From Marisa cornuarietis (lineage: Eukaryota; Mollusca; Gastropoda; Architaenioglossa; Ampullariidae): a stretch of 64,000 bases of DNA. The stretch spans positions 1,255,501 to 1,319,500 of the forward strand of contig SMMW01000024.1 of assembly GCA_004794655.1 (NCBI GenBank), written 5' to 3'. The position numbers were made by a program, and so were the translations under genes. Within the stretch, counting starts at the first letter, position 1. Each line of letters opens with the position of its first letter. Below the pieces are notes generated by a model, which did not search any database, had not been told where the DNA came from, and saw only the letters and a program-made list of their open reading frames with translations. Below are positions 1-11,490 of this stretch, piece by piece.

Positions 1-1024
1 TTATCTAGAGTGCTAGATAGGGAGATATATGTCTTGTCCATTGATCAGTCACTTACATTGATCTTTTAAAAGTTTCATTAATGATTAATGATGCTGATAT
101 ATGGTCTCTGATAGTCCTTGGTTTTTATTTTGATGCTGTATGTGGGGAGAATCAGAAAAAAGGAGCTTGAGAATAGGAGATATGATTGTGGTCTGGGCTG
201 TGAAATTATTGGTTGTGCTGTAGACTGCTTGAACTCTTGATCTCTTCTCAGGTTTTTTACAATCATGCATTAATGTTTATGAAAACATTTATGCAACATC
301 TATGCATGCATCTCATATGCATGGAGTTGCATCCAAGAAAATGATGGATGCATGTATATGTTTGCGAACATGAATGTGAATGCATTAACTTTCTTCCCTA
401 TTTTTCCTCCTCTCTTTTCTCCTCCCCCCAACTTCCTTTCAGCTTGAGACTAATAACTGAAACTTTCTTTAGTTGAGCATTAGCAGTCAGTCCTGGTGGT
501 GTGTCAGTAAAACTAGTCCGATTCAGGAACGAATTCAATATTAGAATAATCAGTCGCCCATCTGTTCTAGTGGTACAGTTGCTTAGTGACTCTTTTTTTG
601 TCTTGCATTCTTTTGTACTGTGCTCACAATCTGTCTAAACTGTTACATGATCACTTGGATTAGATTTTTGAGTAATTACATCCATAAATAACAATAATTG
701 CAGGTAAGAAGAAATCTTCTAAAGTATGTACCCGTGTATGCATGTATCTGCACATAAGATCTACTATAAGAGAAAATAGAGCAGAATAGACTGATTACTT
801 GAAGAGCAAAACATTCCTTATTATGCACCTGCATTGACTTGTTTGGTGTTTAGGAAAATCCCATTAAACTTCCTTGTCTGTGTTGTTTTACCTTTTTTTT
901 CTGCGTTGTTAGCATGTCTGTAACAAAAACCCATGTTCTTCAAGTCTGAAGCACCTGAGATGAGGATGTAACCTCATATTATGTCAGGTTTCATCCATTA
1001 TGTTGGTAAATTTCTGTTGACCAG
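1..1024 (+). other. Intron of the KIAA0319L-like gene (no exon seen)
   Basis: AT-rich, with stops in all frames and no coding stretch that resembles the family. It ends in a normal acceptor (ttctgttgaccag) at 1024. The upstream coding exon must lie left of the window. Confidence 0.7.
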
Positions 1025-1680
1025 GAGAGGAGTATCATTATGAGTGGTCACCCTTGTCAATGCCAGAAGGTGCTGAAGAAACCACTATTCAGGAGGGAAA
1101 GAATACAGACACACTCAAGCTGTCAAAGGTTTGATCTTGTCATTAGTCGAAAAATTACCCTTCACTTTTCCCCCCTTTTTCTTCTTCTTCATTTTCATTG
1201 TCATCATTATCATCATTATTATATTGTGCCTGTTGGGTTTGGCTTTTGCGTTTGGAAGAAATTAATCAACAAAATACCATTGGAGTCTGTGGTGATAAAG
1301 TGGACTGTATTAATATGAACACAGTGCCAGACAAGTTCCAGATTTCCTCTAGACACTTAGGTAGAATGTAGTCTGTGAAAGATGCTTTGTACAACTTCTT
1401 TTCCTGCAGGCTTGCCCACCAGGCGAACATATTTCTCTGCTTTCCAGTGGGATTTTTTCTAAAGCAAATATTATTATCCCATGATCTTGTTTGAACATTT
1501 TTTAAAACTTTTTGATAACTGGTGGGTATCATGCTCTGAATGTTGTGCTACTGATGTGTTATTGTCCCTGCCACCAACATCCTTTTTGGCAGCTTATTGC
1601 AGGGCTTTATCGTCTTAAAGTCACAGTTACAGGTGAAAACAAGTTCGGTGATGCATATGTCAATGTGACTGTGTTGGCAC
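1025..1680 (+). CDS. KIAA0319L: PKD domain 1 (C-terminal half), exons 1025-1128 and 1593-1680
   Basis: The first exon reads YHYEWSPLS and ends in LKLSK at a GT donor in phase 0. The second continues LIAGLYRLKVTV and ends VNVTVLA in phase 1. This is the second half of an Ig-like PKD beta-sandwich, where the W of strand C and the GLY/FKVTV strand F are typical. The preceding coding exon is not visible in positions 1-1024. Confidence 0.88.
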
Positions 1681-4600
1681 GTACGTACATAGTTATTATT
1701 TGGGGTGTTTCCTTTGGTGATTGTTATAGCATGAATGTCGCATTATAATACCTGTGTGATGTGTGTTCTTTCTGGGTAGAGTGCTTTACTTAGATTGATC
1801 AGTGTGCTCACACTCATATAAAGTGCAGGGGATGAAAGAAAATGACGATGTCATAGTTGCTCTAGAAGAGGATAGTGAGTGCCTTACAAACTGTTCACTT
1901 ACAATCAGTTTTTTTCAGAGCTCTGAAGGGTGTCTTTTTATAACCATTTATCATTTACTTGTCTTAAGCTCTGAGAGCATTCTCCTTCATGGGCGTGATT
2001 ATATTCTATATAAATCACATTATTATAATACATTTATCTTGGAAATATACAGTTTCAGTCTGTTTGCTTGCAATTTGCAGCCAAGAGAACAAACTCTCCA
2101 CCAGTGGCCATTATCAAACCTTCTTCACAGGTGGTCAAAACAGAAAACTCCTTTGTTCTGGATGGGTCAGGTAGGCTGTGGACATCTCCTTTATCCTTTC
2201 TCAGCCCTCCTGTCCTTCTTGCCTTTTCTTTATTTGCTCAAGTTTTTTTGAAGTGCTAATCAATCACATTGCCAAAACTCTCTTCATATCTACTGTATTT
2301 TGATAAGAATCTTGGCGACTTAAAGCGAGCCAATATGATGATATGTTTGGATGGAATTTTTTACTTCCAGACAGCCAAGATGATGATAAAGTTGTCAGTT
2401 ACCACTGGGAGGAGGTGAGTGGGCCGCTTCAGGAGCACAACATCAAATCTGACTCCCCCATGTTGCAACTGCAAAACTTGGCTCCAGGTTTCTATGTCTT
2501 CAGGTACAGTTCTAACTACATGTAAGCTTTGGCCTGAATAGATAAATGACATCACTTGCCCTTTCATTGTCTCTTCTTGCTTTTAGATGGCCGTGGGTAA
2601 TTTGATGTTTTTGATTAACACAAAACCACATTTTCTTCTTTATCCTGCTTTCCTTCCTCTTTTTTTTTTGGCTCTCATTCCCTTCTTTAAGTTATTACAC
2701 TACTTCCTCACTTTATCCCTTTCTTCCTTTTCATTCTACTCTCCTTCCATCCTCTCTTCTCCTTCCATCCTCACCTCTCTCCCTCTGTCTCTAGCTGTTC
2801 TCACCTCTTGCTATTGTTTTGTTGCTGTTTGAGCCTCTCCATATTCATGTGTTTAATACAATTTGTTTCAGGCTAACAGTAACAGATACTGACGGGGCCA
2901 CTAATTCAACATCAGCCAATGTAACTGTAATTAAAGGTTTGTGTTTTATTTAATGAAGCCTGTACTATTAGGGGGATCAATTTATCTATATCTGTTTCTA
3001 TTTGTTTTGACTGAGTTGTGTAGCCACACTTTCCAGAAGAATAAGCCTGTAGTTTTTATTGCTGATTTCTAAACCAGGAAGTTATTAAAGGATGAATGTT
3101 GAGGAATTCAGAGGGAGATGATGAAGATAAACAATAATTCTTCTGCTTACTCCTCATTCTTCATTGCTATCTGTGCACATCTTTCATGGTTGCCACAGTG
3201 TTATCCGTTTGCTGATGAGCGTGCTTCTTTGTTTTATGTTGGTTCATTTGTAGGTTCATTTGTAGTCTTTTATGCATAGCTCATTTCTGCACAAGAAAAT
3301 GCACTTGACTTTAGTAGTATTAGTATTAATGTGGGCAGAAAGTATTCATTACAAATGAGAATGGTTGATAAACAGTAGCCGTTATCAGTGAGGACAGAAG
3401 ACCAGGGTAAACAGTGTATCATTTTAAGCAGACAAGACACTACGATTAGTAGTACTTTTTCATTCTGAGTAAGAGCAGTAAACAGGGATAAACACCAATT
3501 ACAGTATAAGGCCGCGGTTCTCAACCTGGGGGGCGCGCCCCCCAAGGGGGGCGCAAGCTGCTGAAAAGGGGGCCGCAAAGGCGGTCATTTTCTCATATCT
3601 CATATAGGTATTAGTGGCTAAGGGGGGCGCGCGGACGTACCTTTATTCGTCCGGGGGGGCGTCACAAGTAAAAGGTTGAGAAACGCTGGTATAAGGTATA
3701 TGCTTACACTCCATAGCATTATGCTATAGGACACGCAACAATAAAAGGTTGAACAGAGTGCATTTCCTCCACTTAGCTGCATTTCTATCACTGCATCTTC
3801 TTTTATGTCATCATGTGATTACCATTGTCTTTATTGCATGATCTTTAACCAAAGTATGTCAACTTTCCTAACTACTTAATTAGTTTGTGTGCTCAGCCTT
3901 TGTTAATCAGACATTTGTTGGTCTTCTCAACTGATGGTTTGCATTCCCTGTAGAAACTGACTACCCTCCAAAGGCCGATGCTGGATCAGATGTCATCATT
4001 AACCTTCCTCAAAATTCCGTAGTGTTGTGTGGCAATGCCAGCACTGACGACAAAGGCATTGCTGCATACGAGTGGATCAAATCTTCTGATTCCCTCACAG
4101 CAGACATGACGGTAACAGTTATCTTTTGCAAGTAGAAACAGTGGTCTGTCAAAGAGAATGCATGAATTTCATTTTGTAGAAGTAGAAGCATCTGCAACAG
4201 TTATAGTAGTAGTAGTTAAGGTCAATTTCTGAGTTCAATTTTTCACCTTAGCTGACATGTGCCATAAGTGTCCCAGAATATGGTTTGTACAATGTGGGGG
4301 TCTCAGATTATGTAATTTTTGTAATCAGATTGTTGTAGCAGTAGTAATTCAATATTAGTAGCTGTACCTTTTGGTCTTTTTGAAAAGATTTATAAAAAAA
4401 CCAGATATCCCCAACGAAATGGGACATATTTATTTTACATTCTTGTGTATGCTAATGTCTGTATGTCTTTCTAAATAAATAAGCATCACACAAACTAAAT
4501 TTGACAGGGGGTACGAACACCATGCCTGCAGCTGAATAACTTAGAATTTGGAGACTACACCTTCACCCTGAAAGTCACAGACACAGGGGGCAACACCAAC

Positions 4601-7600
4601 ACTGCTGCTGTCCATGTCTTTGTCAAGCAAGGTTAGTGTCACAAATGGACTGATGATGTTACTGCATTGTTCTATATAAACGTTTATATAAACTGCTGTG
4701 ACTTGTGTTTCACAAACAACATCCATTCTCTTGTGAATTAACATTGACATTCACAAAGACTAATGAAGCCAAGATTGTCACATTGCAATCTCTTTATAGT
4801 TACAGAGACTAACAAACCTCCGAAGGCACAGACTGCAGGGGAGATAACTGTACTGTTACCAACAGAAAGTCTGATGCTTGATGGACGCAACAGCACTGAT
4901 GACAAAGGAACACTGACCTATAAATGGACACAGGAAGGGTAAGCCTTGATTTTTGCTCACTTCCAGTCCAATCATGTCAATGAAAAGCAAATGACTTGGC
5001 CTAGTTCCTGCTACCCTGTGTTAGAATTTTTTTCCCTTTTTTTCATATGTCAATGAAAAATGTTACGTGCTTTACAGTATTTTTTTAAAGTCAAAAACAA
5101 AATAGAACAAGAAAGGGCTTTTAGTGTTTCTATTTTTCTTCACAGAGATGCAAACCCTCTCACCTTATCAAGCAGTGACCAAGCTGTTGCTATTGCAACA
5201 GGAGAAATAAAAGTTGGCGAGTACCAGTTCCTCTTGACCGTGACAGATAGAGAAGGACAAACATCATCACAGAAATTAAAAATCACTGTTAAAATGAGTG
5301 AGTTCTGAAAACTGATGAAGTTATAGTAGTTATTTCTTTACTAGATTATTTGTCATAGGAAGTCTATTTCTATGCTACTCCATACTCACCTCTTTCCAGT
5401 TGCACACTTTGTTGGTCCTTTTTTTATTGCTAGCTGCCCAGCATCATTCATGTGCAGGTTTTTCCATCATATGTTCATGTTTGTGAATTGTCTTTATCCA
5501 TCTGTGTGCTGACATGTTTTGATCTGTGTGTATATATATATGTGTGTGTGTTATGTGAATTTTGTGTCTGTCTTTGTGTAATTGCCTTTATCTTGTTAAG
5601 TGCATTGAGACTTCTGTTAAGTAGGGAAATATACAATATAAAATGTCTTTCTTCTTATTATTAATAATAACTTCTAAGTTTCAAATTAATACATGTAATG
5701 CAGTTTTCGATTCTGCCTTTTTCACCTTTATGTTCCTTATATTTTCCCAAATTATTTATTTTCTTCAGGAAACATACTAAACCTGTTTTAATGTTTTAAC
5801 CCGCCTTAAAAGCTTCCTTTTTGCAGATGAGAACCACCCACCTGTGGCCAGGGCAGGAGGTGATCAAGTGGTCATGCTGCCAGTATCCTTGGTTACATTG
5901 GATGGTAGTGCCTCATCTGATGACCATGGAATTGCTTCTTATCTGTGGCAAAGAGATGTGCACAGCTTGGGTGCTGGGGTCAGTGATCTTTATTTCAAGT
6001 AACATTTAGTGTTTGTTGCATGTACTTCTCGTTGAAAACTGTTTGTCATTGTATTTACAGAGAATAGCAGACCCCAGTTTCAGTTTGGTTGCATGTAAGC
6101 CATTGAAACATTTGTAATCTTATAGATGAATGTACAGGAACATCATTGATGCTCTGATAATAAGATACCTTCCTGTTGACTGTATATCATTGTCCACAAA
6201 TACACATTGATACATTTATGCAATCTTTTACTTGCTCAATAACAATAATGATGGTGTGAGTATATTAATGTGTGTATTTGTTCTCAAGTAACCAGCATTT
6301 TATTGCACATAAGTATTGCGTGGAAGAACAATAGCCATAGTGGGCAGGGAGTGTACATCATGTCAGTTTTAGAAACACAGCCTTTGTGATATTTATAACA
6401 GATGGAAGGGTGTGACATGCATTCATGACACTGAGCTGCTGTTTCTGATATATACCTGCCAAGTTGTTGAGTTGTAGTTGAAGCTAAGTAAATGACATTC
6501 ATAAAACCACATTGCTGCCTTGTGGGTGGACCTAAGTAAATGACACTCGCATAAAACCACACATGTTGTCTTATTGGTGGACCTAAGTAAATGACATTGT
6601 CTAGAGTGCACTAAGTCAGCAATCCTGCATGTCATTGTTTTTGCACAGGATGTGATCAACAGCAGTGACCATCAGGCAGTGCTGCAGCTGATGAATCTGG
6701 TTGCAGGGAGCTACACTTTCACGCTGACCATCACTGACACCCAAGGTCTTACCAATTCCGACATGGTCCATCTGTCGGTCAAAAATGGTTAGTTGGTGTC
6801 TTTTGTGTTTTGTCCATTAGTTCTAGTATCATTCTTACTAGTGTACCAGTTACTGTGTATGATGTGCTGTATGGTGGCCATGAATCTCTCTCACATATGC
6901 AGGCATGCGTGCATGCACACACACAACCCACTTGTGCATTTGTTTACATATTCATTGAGTACCATTACTTGTTCACAGGAGAAGAGTACAAGGACTTAGT
7001 GGAAATGGTGCTTGATACAGACATACATCATTTCTCACAGGACAACAAGGTAAGATCATTGCTGCATCAGATCTTTTCTTGCCCAGATGTCCTTTATGTT
7101 CAAACCCAAAGTATAATTACCATTATGGTAAATTGAAGCAAGTTACAGGGATAAAACCATGTGTTATACAAAACATTTTCCCTCCAACATATTACTTGGC
7201 CTGATTCATTCAGAGATTTCTACAAGTGAGTTTTTAGTAACACTTTATGCGTGTATGTGATATAAAGGTGTGCTTATGTGCCTTTTCTTGAAGGCTGAAT
7301 TTCCCCTGTCCAGCATTAACGAATGGATTTGGTCCAGTGGAGGGAGGAGAGGGTACTTGTTTAGTCAAATGGAAGGAACTAGCAAAGAATAACCACTAGG
7401 ATAGAAGGATGACCACTAGGGTCACCAGCACTGCATGTGTTCCTTACCTCCCTCCCTCAGGTCACACCATTCTTTCCCGCCAAAAGCTAAAAGTTTGACC
7501 TTTAAGCATATTGACTTGCACTTGACAGTTAAATATGGTGAACCAGCTGGAGTTGCTGTTGCACCAGTCATCGGCTCGCACAGACACCAGTGTCCACGTC

Positions 7601-10600
7601 CACAGCCTGCAGGGTGACTTCACCACTGGCAAGTAAGTGCCAAGCCTCTCACTGTTTATTTTGTCTTTTTCTACTTTCTCTACTTCATTCTTCACATTTT
7701 CTCACAAACTGCAATGTCATCTGTACTTTCTACATTCTGTTTCAAACAGATGACAGTGTGGGTTGTAGGTTGTAGGTGGATTTGGTGTTGTCAGGTCTAC
7801 ATCATTTGTCATTTGGAAGGAAGTGAAAGCTTTCGCATGTTGCATAACTTTCTCAGAGTTAGCTGGGCTGCAGCAGCAATTGTGTTGTCTTTTCTTGCAT
7901 AAAAGTGAACATAGAGCCATTCACCTCTGAAAAATATATGGAAATATTTTGTATTAGTATGTGAAGGCAGTATGAACACAAAAAAACTTAGGCTAAAAGT
8001 TTTTAGAGGTAGTGCTGTCATTGATACTGTCAAACGCAAAGGCGAAGCAGTGACAAAGCAAACATAGCCCATATTTTATCCCCCATTGAGATTGACTACT
8101 GCTTACTCTCATTGAGCCACCTGTTGCATTTGGTGCTTGTGCAGCCTGCGTCTGACCTTCTTCGTACGACAGAAGGACGGGCACACAGTGAGTGGACTGA
8201 ACACGGTACAACTTCTTAAAAATAAGCTGAACTCACGTACCATCCTCAACTATGATATCGTTCTTCTGGACACTGCATGTGAGTAATCTCTCTTCTCTGA
8301 TGACAAGATGTAGGTTGTAATAGTTTTAATGGTATGCAGGATAGCTAATATTCACTGCTCTGCACTAACTAAACTATCTCATTTTGTATATTGTTAGCAA
8401 TATTAGGATAGTTAGTAGTTTTCTAGTTTAGTATATAGCTGAACAAATAGTGATTGTGGACATTTTTAGAATAACTGGGTGTTCAGGTTCTGAATGGTGA
8501 TAAGCTGTTAGAACAACTGTTGTGTTATGTCCTTATTCCTTGAAAATAATTCTGTGCTAGGGGTTGTCTGGAAACAACCGCTGTAGTTTATGGAATGCCT
8601 TGGAATAACTGATATATTAACTCTCCCCTTACAGTGCGCACCAGCGAATGCAAATGTCTTCATAGCTCTATAGCTGCGTTTATACACCTATACTGAATGT
8701 TATTCTATACACCAGATTGAGTTAAAGATATTGTCCCTTTTAGGGGAATGATAGCTGTAGACAGCTTCTTGTGCAAGATTTGAAAGCAGCTACTGTGATG
8801 ACTGAACTTGATGACCTGCAGTGTGTCAGAATAATGGAATCCATCAAAATAATTGCTATATTAACGATTTTGTCCCAGTTAAGGGAATGATAGGTGTAGA
8901 TAGCTTCTCCTTGTTGTGCAAGATTTCAAAGCTGCTACTGCAATGTCTGAACTTGATGACCTGCAGTGTGTCAGAACAACTGCTCAGGGCATGGTCACTG
9001 TGATCAGAGGACTAAAGTGTGCCTGTGTGAAGCCTTCTGGATGTCAAATTTCATCAAAGCATCAATGTGGCAGCATGGAAGTAACTGTGGTGAGTGTAGA
9101 TGCCTGTCAGCCTTCACCTTGGTGCCTTTTGCTGTATGGTTGCCATGTTAGATTTCTTAGCAGCTGGAGCAGTAAGATAAGATGCGTGTGCTGGACTAAA
9201 AATGTAGAGAATATATGTGCATGTATGCACGTACCCCTCCCCCTACACACACACACACACACACATATGCATCTATGCACACATATACACACACATTTGC
9301 AGCTTTTCTCTCTTTCTTACACACACACAAAACCAGTCTTGAATAATGTCAGGTATTACCTATTGAGATCAGCCAGTTAATAATCACAAAAGTTATAATT
9401 ATAGATATTAGTAGCTAGAATTCATATAGTCTGATTTCCTGCTGTGCTTACTAAACCACAAGTAAACTGATAGCTTAACACAAAACAAAGGACACAGTCA
9501 AACACCAAAGAACAGCTACACAGGGGAGGCGGAGAGGCCACAGTGGCAAACCTTTCCAAAACTGTGTGACTGGTTATCTTCTCTTTGGTTACAGAGTGGA
9601 GCATCCTGTATGTGGTGATTGTTAGCTTTGTCATCATGGTGGCCATCATCACGGGCGTGTGGGGAGTTATCTGTTGTTGTCGCTCTAAGAGGTATGTTGC
9701 TACTGTGTTCAGGATGACTCTCATGATAGGTGCATAGGCTTATGTATTTGGGCATTCAAGTACATTTACTCACATGAATAGGTACATGCATGTCTGGGTA
9801 GACTCACATCCCTGTACATGTATTTGTAAATGCACATTTGTGCTTTCTTGCTCATGCACACATGTACATCCATACATGCATGGCAAGTGCAAGTGAGAGT
9901 TTTGTTCATGCATATTCAGACGTACACCTACTCTAGTAAACCACCTTGAAGAGAGTGCAAATATACATGCACATTAGTGTGATGCCTTTAGAATAGCCTT
10001 GTTTGCCAAACGTGAGCCTTGAGGTGCGTGAAAAGGAGATTTAGTGATAAGATTAATGAGCAGGTGCCGAATCAAGACCAAGAAACGTCATCGCTACTCT
10101 CTGCTTCGGGATGAAGATCAAGAAGAAAGAAATGATCTGGAACTCATGCAGAAAGGTAGAGTAATGAAAAACAGAAAAAGAGAGTAAGAATGTATTCCTG
10201 CATAAACAGTATGCATGTGATTGTATAAATGTAGATCTACCTGCATGAATTAGTTCATATTCCAACACTCAACCTGTTGTAAAGAAGGCTCAACAGCACC
10301 TCTTCCTTTTCCAGATGCTGAGTTCTTTTTTTTTGTCTCCCAGCGATTTCTTCAGTTCTTTTGTAGATCAGATGTAGCGTGCTGTCTTCCTTGTTTATCT
10401 GTTTTTACAACAGTTTATCAGTGAAGGACAAGAGCAGCTCCAAAGTTATTGGATTGCTCTTAGAACTCTGAAAGTGTCTTAAATCCTTGTGATGACAGGT
10501 ATGTCCTGTCGGGTCCCCGATTCTGTGTACCTTCATGCAGGACCAATAGATTGAGGCTGTCCTTCATAGTTTAGGCCATGCAACTTCTGAATGTTACTGT

Positions 10601-11490
10601 GTGCGAATGAATGCAGCTGTCTCAAACATGAACGCATGAGTCTGTTTGGTAGATATGGATAGGTTATGGTATTGTTTTGTGGTTTTATATCAAGCTGCCA
10701 CGAATTTCCCTCTGGGATAAATAAAGTGTTGTAAACTGTGTAATATTTTTAAATACTCACGTTAGATAAAAGTAAATTTGTGTTTAGAGCATGTCTGACT
10801 GTTGCATAAAAGAGACTGAAATTGCCGTGTTGTCATGTGTAGAATGCTATACCTTATCCTTTATTACTCATTGAAACTGTTATTAATAATATAACAGTAT
10901 CTAAAATATGACAGGTGAGAGGTTTTTCCAAACCATGACTTTCTTAGGGAAAATTAAGCAGTGTTTCTCAATCCCATCATCTTTATGACCACTCATTGAT
11001 CAGCATAACCACTTTTACTTTTTTTTGTAACTTTTTAATGTTTCATAGTTTGCTTTTGGCTTTTATCCCTGAGTTCTCAGTATCAGCAGTGTTATTTTTC
11101 TCTGTACTTCTAATCTCTGCGTTATCCATATCACATCTATCTTCTTTTTCACCTCTCAGCTCTACAGATGCACACAAACATTTAAACAACCACACACAGG
11201 TTACACAATGGGGGTCATTGCCAGAAGTGGATCCTGTAGCTAGTTTTTATCATCTTTATCCCTATGTATCGTTACCTTTTCTTTGTTCCATTTTAAACTT
11301 TTCTTTCTTCAGTTTTGTCAGTTTCATCTGTTTACTGACAGGAAAAATCCAGAACAGCAGTGTCATGGTCTCAGAATCTGATTTCTCCAGTGAGGAAGAA
11401 ACACTCTTTGTCAGCGGCAAACCCCAGAACGGTCATCTAAAGCCGTTAAATGGCGTGTCCAAACACCTGCGACCCAAACCAAAGGCATAG
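1025..11490 (+). CDS. KIAA0319L: KIAA0319/KIAA0319L-like PKD-domain transmembrane receptor (3' part, 18 exons)
   Basis: Coding exons: 1025-1128, 1593-1680, 2081-2170, 2371-2503, 2872-2936, 3954-4111, 4508-4631, 4800-4938, 5146-5297, 5827-5978, 6649-6787, 6979-7049, 7529-7632, 8145-8278, 8967-9089, 9595-9691, 10064-10155, 11342-11490. All have AG/GT borders, all junction phases agree, and the sum (2,114 nt entering with two bases of a codon) is 703 residues plus TAG. The order PKD repeats, Cys-rich module (CSGHGHCD), one TM helix and a tail with MVSESDFSS is that of vertebrate KIAA0319/KIAA0319L, a type I membrane glycoprotein linked to neuronal migration, dyslexia and AAV entry. Marker motifs are SYHWEE, TDTDGATNST and YPPKADAG. 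The first exon starts inside the first PKD domain; signal peptide and MANSC region lie left of the window. The exact 5' acceptor of the 1593 exon has a close alternative at 1603, but 1593 keeps phase. Confidence 0.95.
2081..2936 (+). CDS. KIAA0319L: PKD domain 2, exons 2081-2170, 2371-2503, 2872-2936
   Basis: Starts in the linker TNSPPVAII, runs through LDGS, DDDKVVSYHWEE, LQLQNLAPG and FRLTVTDTDGATNST. The R of FRLTV is split across the 2503/2872 junction (phase 2). The WEE and VTDxxG positions match the second PKD of KIAA0319L almost residue by residue. Confidence 0.93.
3512..3688. mobile_element. hAT-type MITE (177 bp) in a KIAA0319L-like intron
   Basis: Terminal inverted repeats: the left end reads ccgcggttctcaacct and the right end, complemented, reads cagcgtttctcaacct. 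Both are flanked by the 8-bp direct repeat gtataagg (3504-3511 and 3689-3696), the target-site size of hAT elements. The interior is G/C-rich (GGGGGGCGCG runs) and has no transposase, so it is non-autonomous. The C-A/C-GCGGTTCTCAACC terminus is a known hAT MITE form. Confidence 0.85.
3954..4631 (+). CDS. KIAA0319L: PKD domain 3, exons 3954-4111 and 4508-4631
   Basis: Reads DYPPKADAG, INLPQNSVVL, STDDKGIAAYEW, then GVRTPCLQLNNL and YTFTLKVTD. Phase 1 entry, phase 0 between the exons. An unpaired Cys (VVLCGNAS) replaces the usual small residue of strand B. Confidence 0.93.
4800..5297 (+). CDS. KIAA0319L: PKD domain 4, exons 4800-4938 and 5146-5297
   Basis: Reads NKPPKAQTAG, LMLDGRNSTDDKG, YKWTQEG, then ATGEIKVGEYQFLLTVTD. 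The glycine at the junction is split in phase 2. The exon ends at a strong GTGAGT donor in phase 1. Confidence 0.92.
5827..6787 (+). CDS. KIAA0319L: PKD domain 5, exons 5827-5978 and 6649-6787
   Basis: Reads NHPPVARAGG, VTLDGSASSDDHGIASYLW, then DVINSSDHQAVLQL and YTFTLTITDTQG. It is the last PKD unit; the two-exon arrangement repeats that of PKD 3 and 4. The 670-bp intron between the exons carries a small tandem repeat (6484-6598). Confidence 0.93.
6484..6598. repeat. Short tandem duplication (~50-bp unit, 2.3 copies) in intron
   Basis: The phrase ctaagtaaatgac recurs at 6484, 6532 and 6583 and the bases between (ataaaaccac...ggtggac) repeat with substitutions. It lies just upstream of the exon at 6649 and does not touch its splice site. 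Confidence 0.75.
6979..8278 (+). CDS. KIAA0319L: Post-PKD extracellular region, exons 6979-7049, 7529-7632, 8145-8278
   Basis: Encodes about 103 residues including LVEMVLDTD, LNMVNQLELLL and LRLTFFVRQKDG, then LLKNKLNSRTILNYDIVLLDTA. It aligns with the segment between PKD5 and the Cys-rich module in KIAA0319L (leucine-rich start, FFVQ-like strand). No separate enzymatic domain is visible. Confidence 0.9.
8706..8985 (+). repeat. Tandem duplication (145-bp period) copying an intron end and splice acceptor
   Basis: The segment with 'ggaatgatag', 'gcaagattt', 'gaacttgatgacctgcag' and the first exon bases 'tgtgtcagaa' occurs twice. The decoy acceptor puts its exon start at 8822 and the real one at 8967. 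The upstream copy diverges after about 15 exon bases. The real site is taken because only it continues into the Cys-rich open frame. Confidence 0.85.
8967..9691 (+). CDS. KIAA0319L: Cys-rich EGF-like module and transmembrane helix, exons 8967-9089 and 9595-9691
   Basis: Exon 8967-9089 reads CQNNCSGHGHCDQRTKVC with a further pair of Cys and SNC at the end, the juxtamembrane EGF-like module of the family. Exon 9595-9691 starts EWSILYVVIVSFVIMV and ends CCCRSKR: a hydrophobic helix of about 23 residues, a Cys triplet suited to palmitoylation and a basic stop-transfer. The helix lies near residue 595-617 of the window protein. Confidence 0.94.
9246..9294. repeat. CA-rich simple repeat
   Basis: A (CA)n tract at about 9246-9266 followed by interrupted CACACA, in the intron between the Cys-rich and TM exons. 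Confidence 0.85.
10064..11490 (+). CDS. KIAA0319L: Cytoplasmic tail, exons 10064-10155 and 11342-11490 (stop)
   Basis: A strongly basic start (RCRIKTKKRHRYSLL) is followed by an acidic stretch and, in the last exon, SSVMVSESDFSSEEETLF. The SES-D/E-F element matches the tail of vertebrate KIAA0319, so a short acidic Ser cluster is kept over large distances; it looks like a casein kinase 2 or trafficking motif. Ends in TAG at 11488-11490. Confidence 0.92.
10671..10738 (+). repeat. Retroelement-like 3' tail (AATAAA core), copy 1
   Basis: The pattern ctgcca..aatttccctctgggataaataaagt recurs, diverged, at 20,933-20,998 and, on the other strand, at 20,642-20,690. It resembles the shared 3' end of short retroelements in molluscs and fish. 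The body of the element is not recognised. Confidence 0.5.

Noticed and set aside
1802..2251. + strand 149-aa frame
   Set aside because: Mostly intron; the real exon (2081-2170) is in another frame and matches PKD2.
10996..11490. 164-aa frame ending at the KIAA0319L stop
   Set aside because: Only the part from 11342 is exon; the upstream part is pyrimidine-rich intron.
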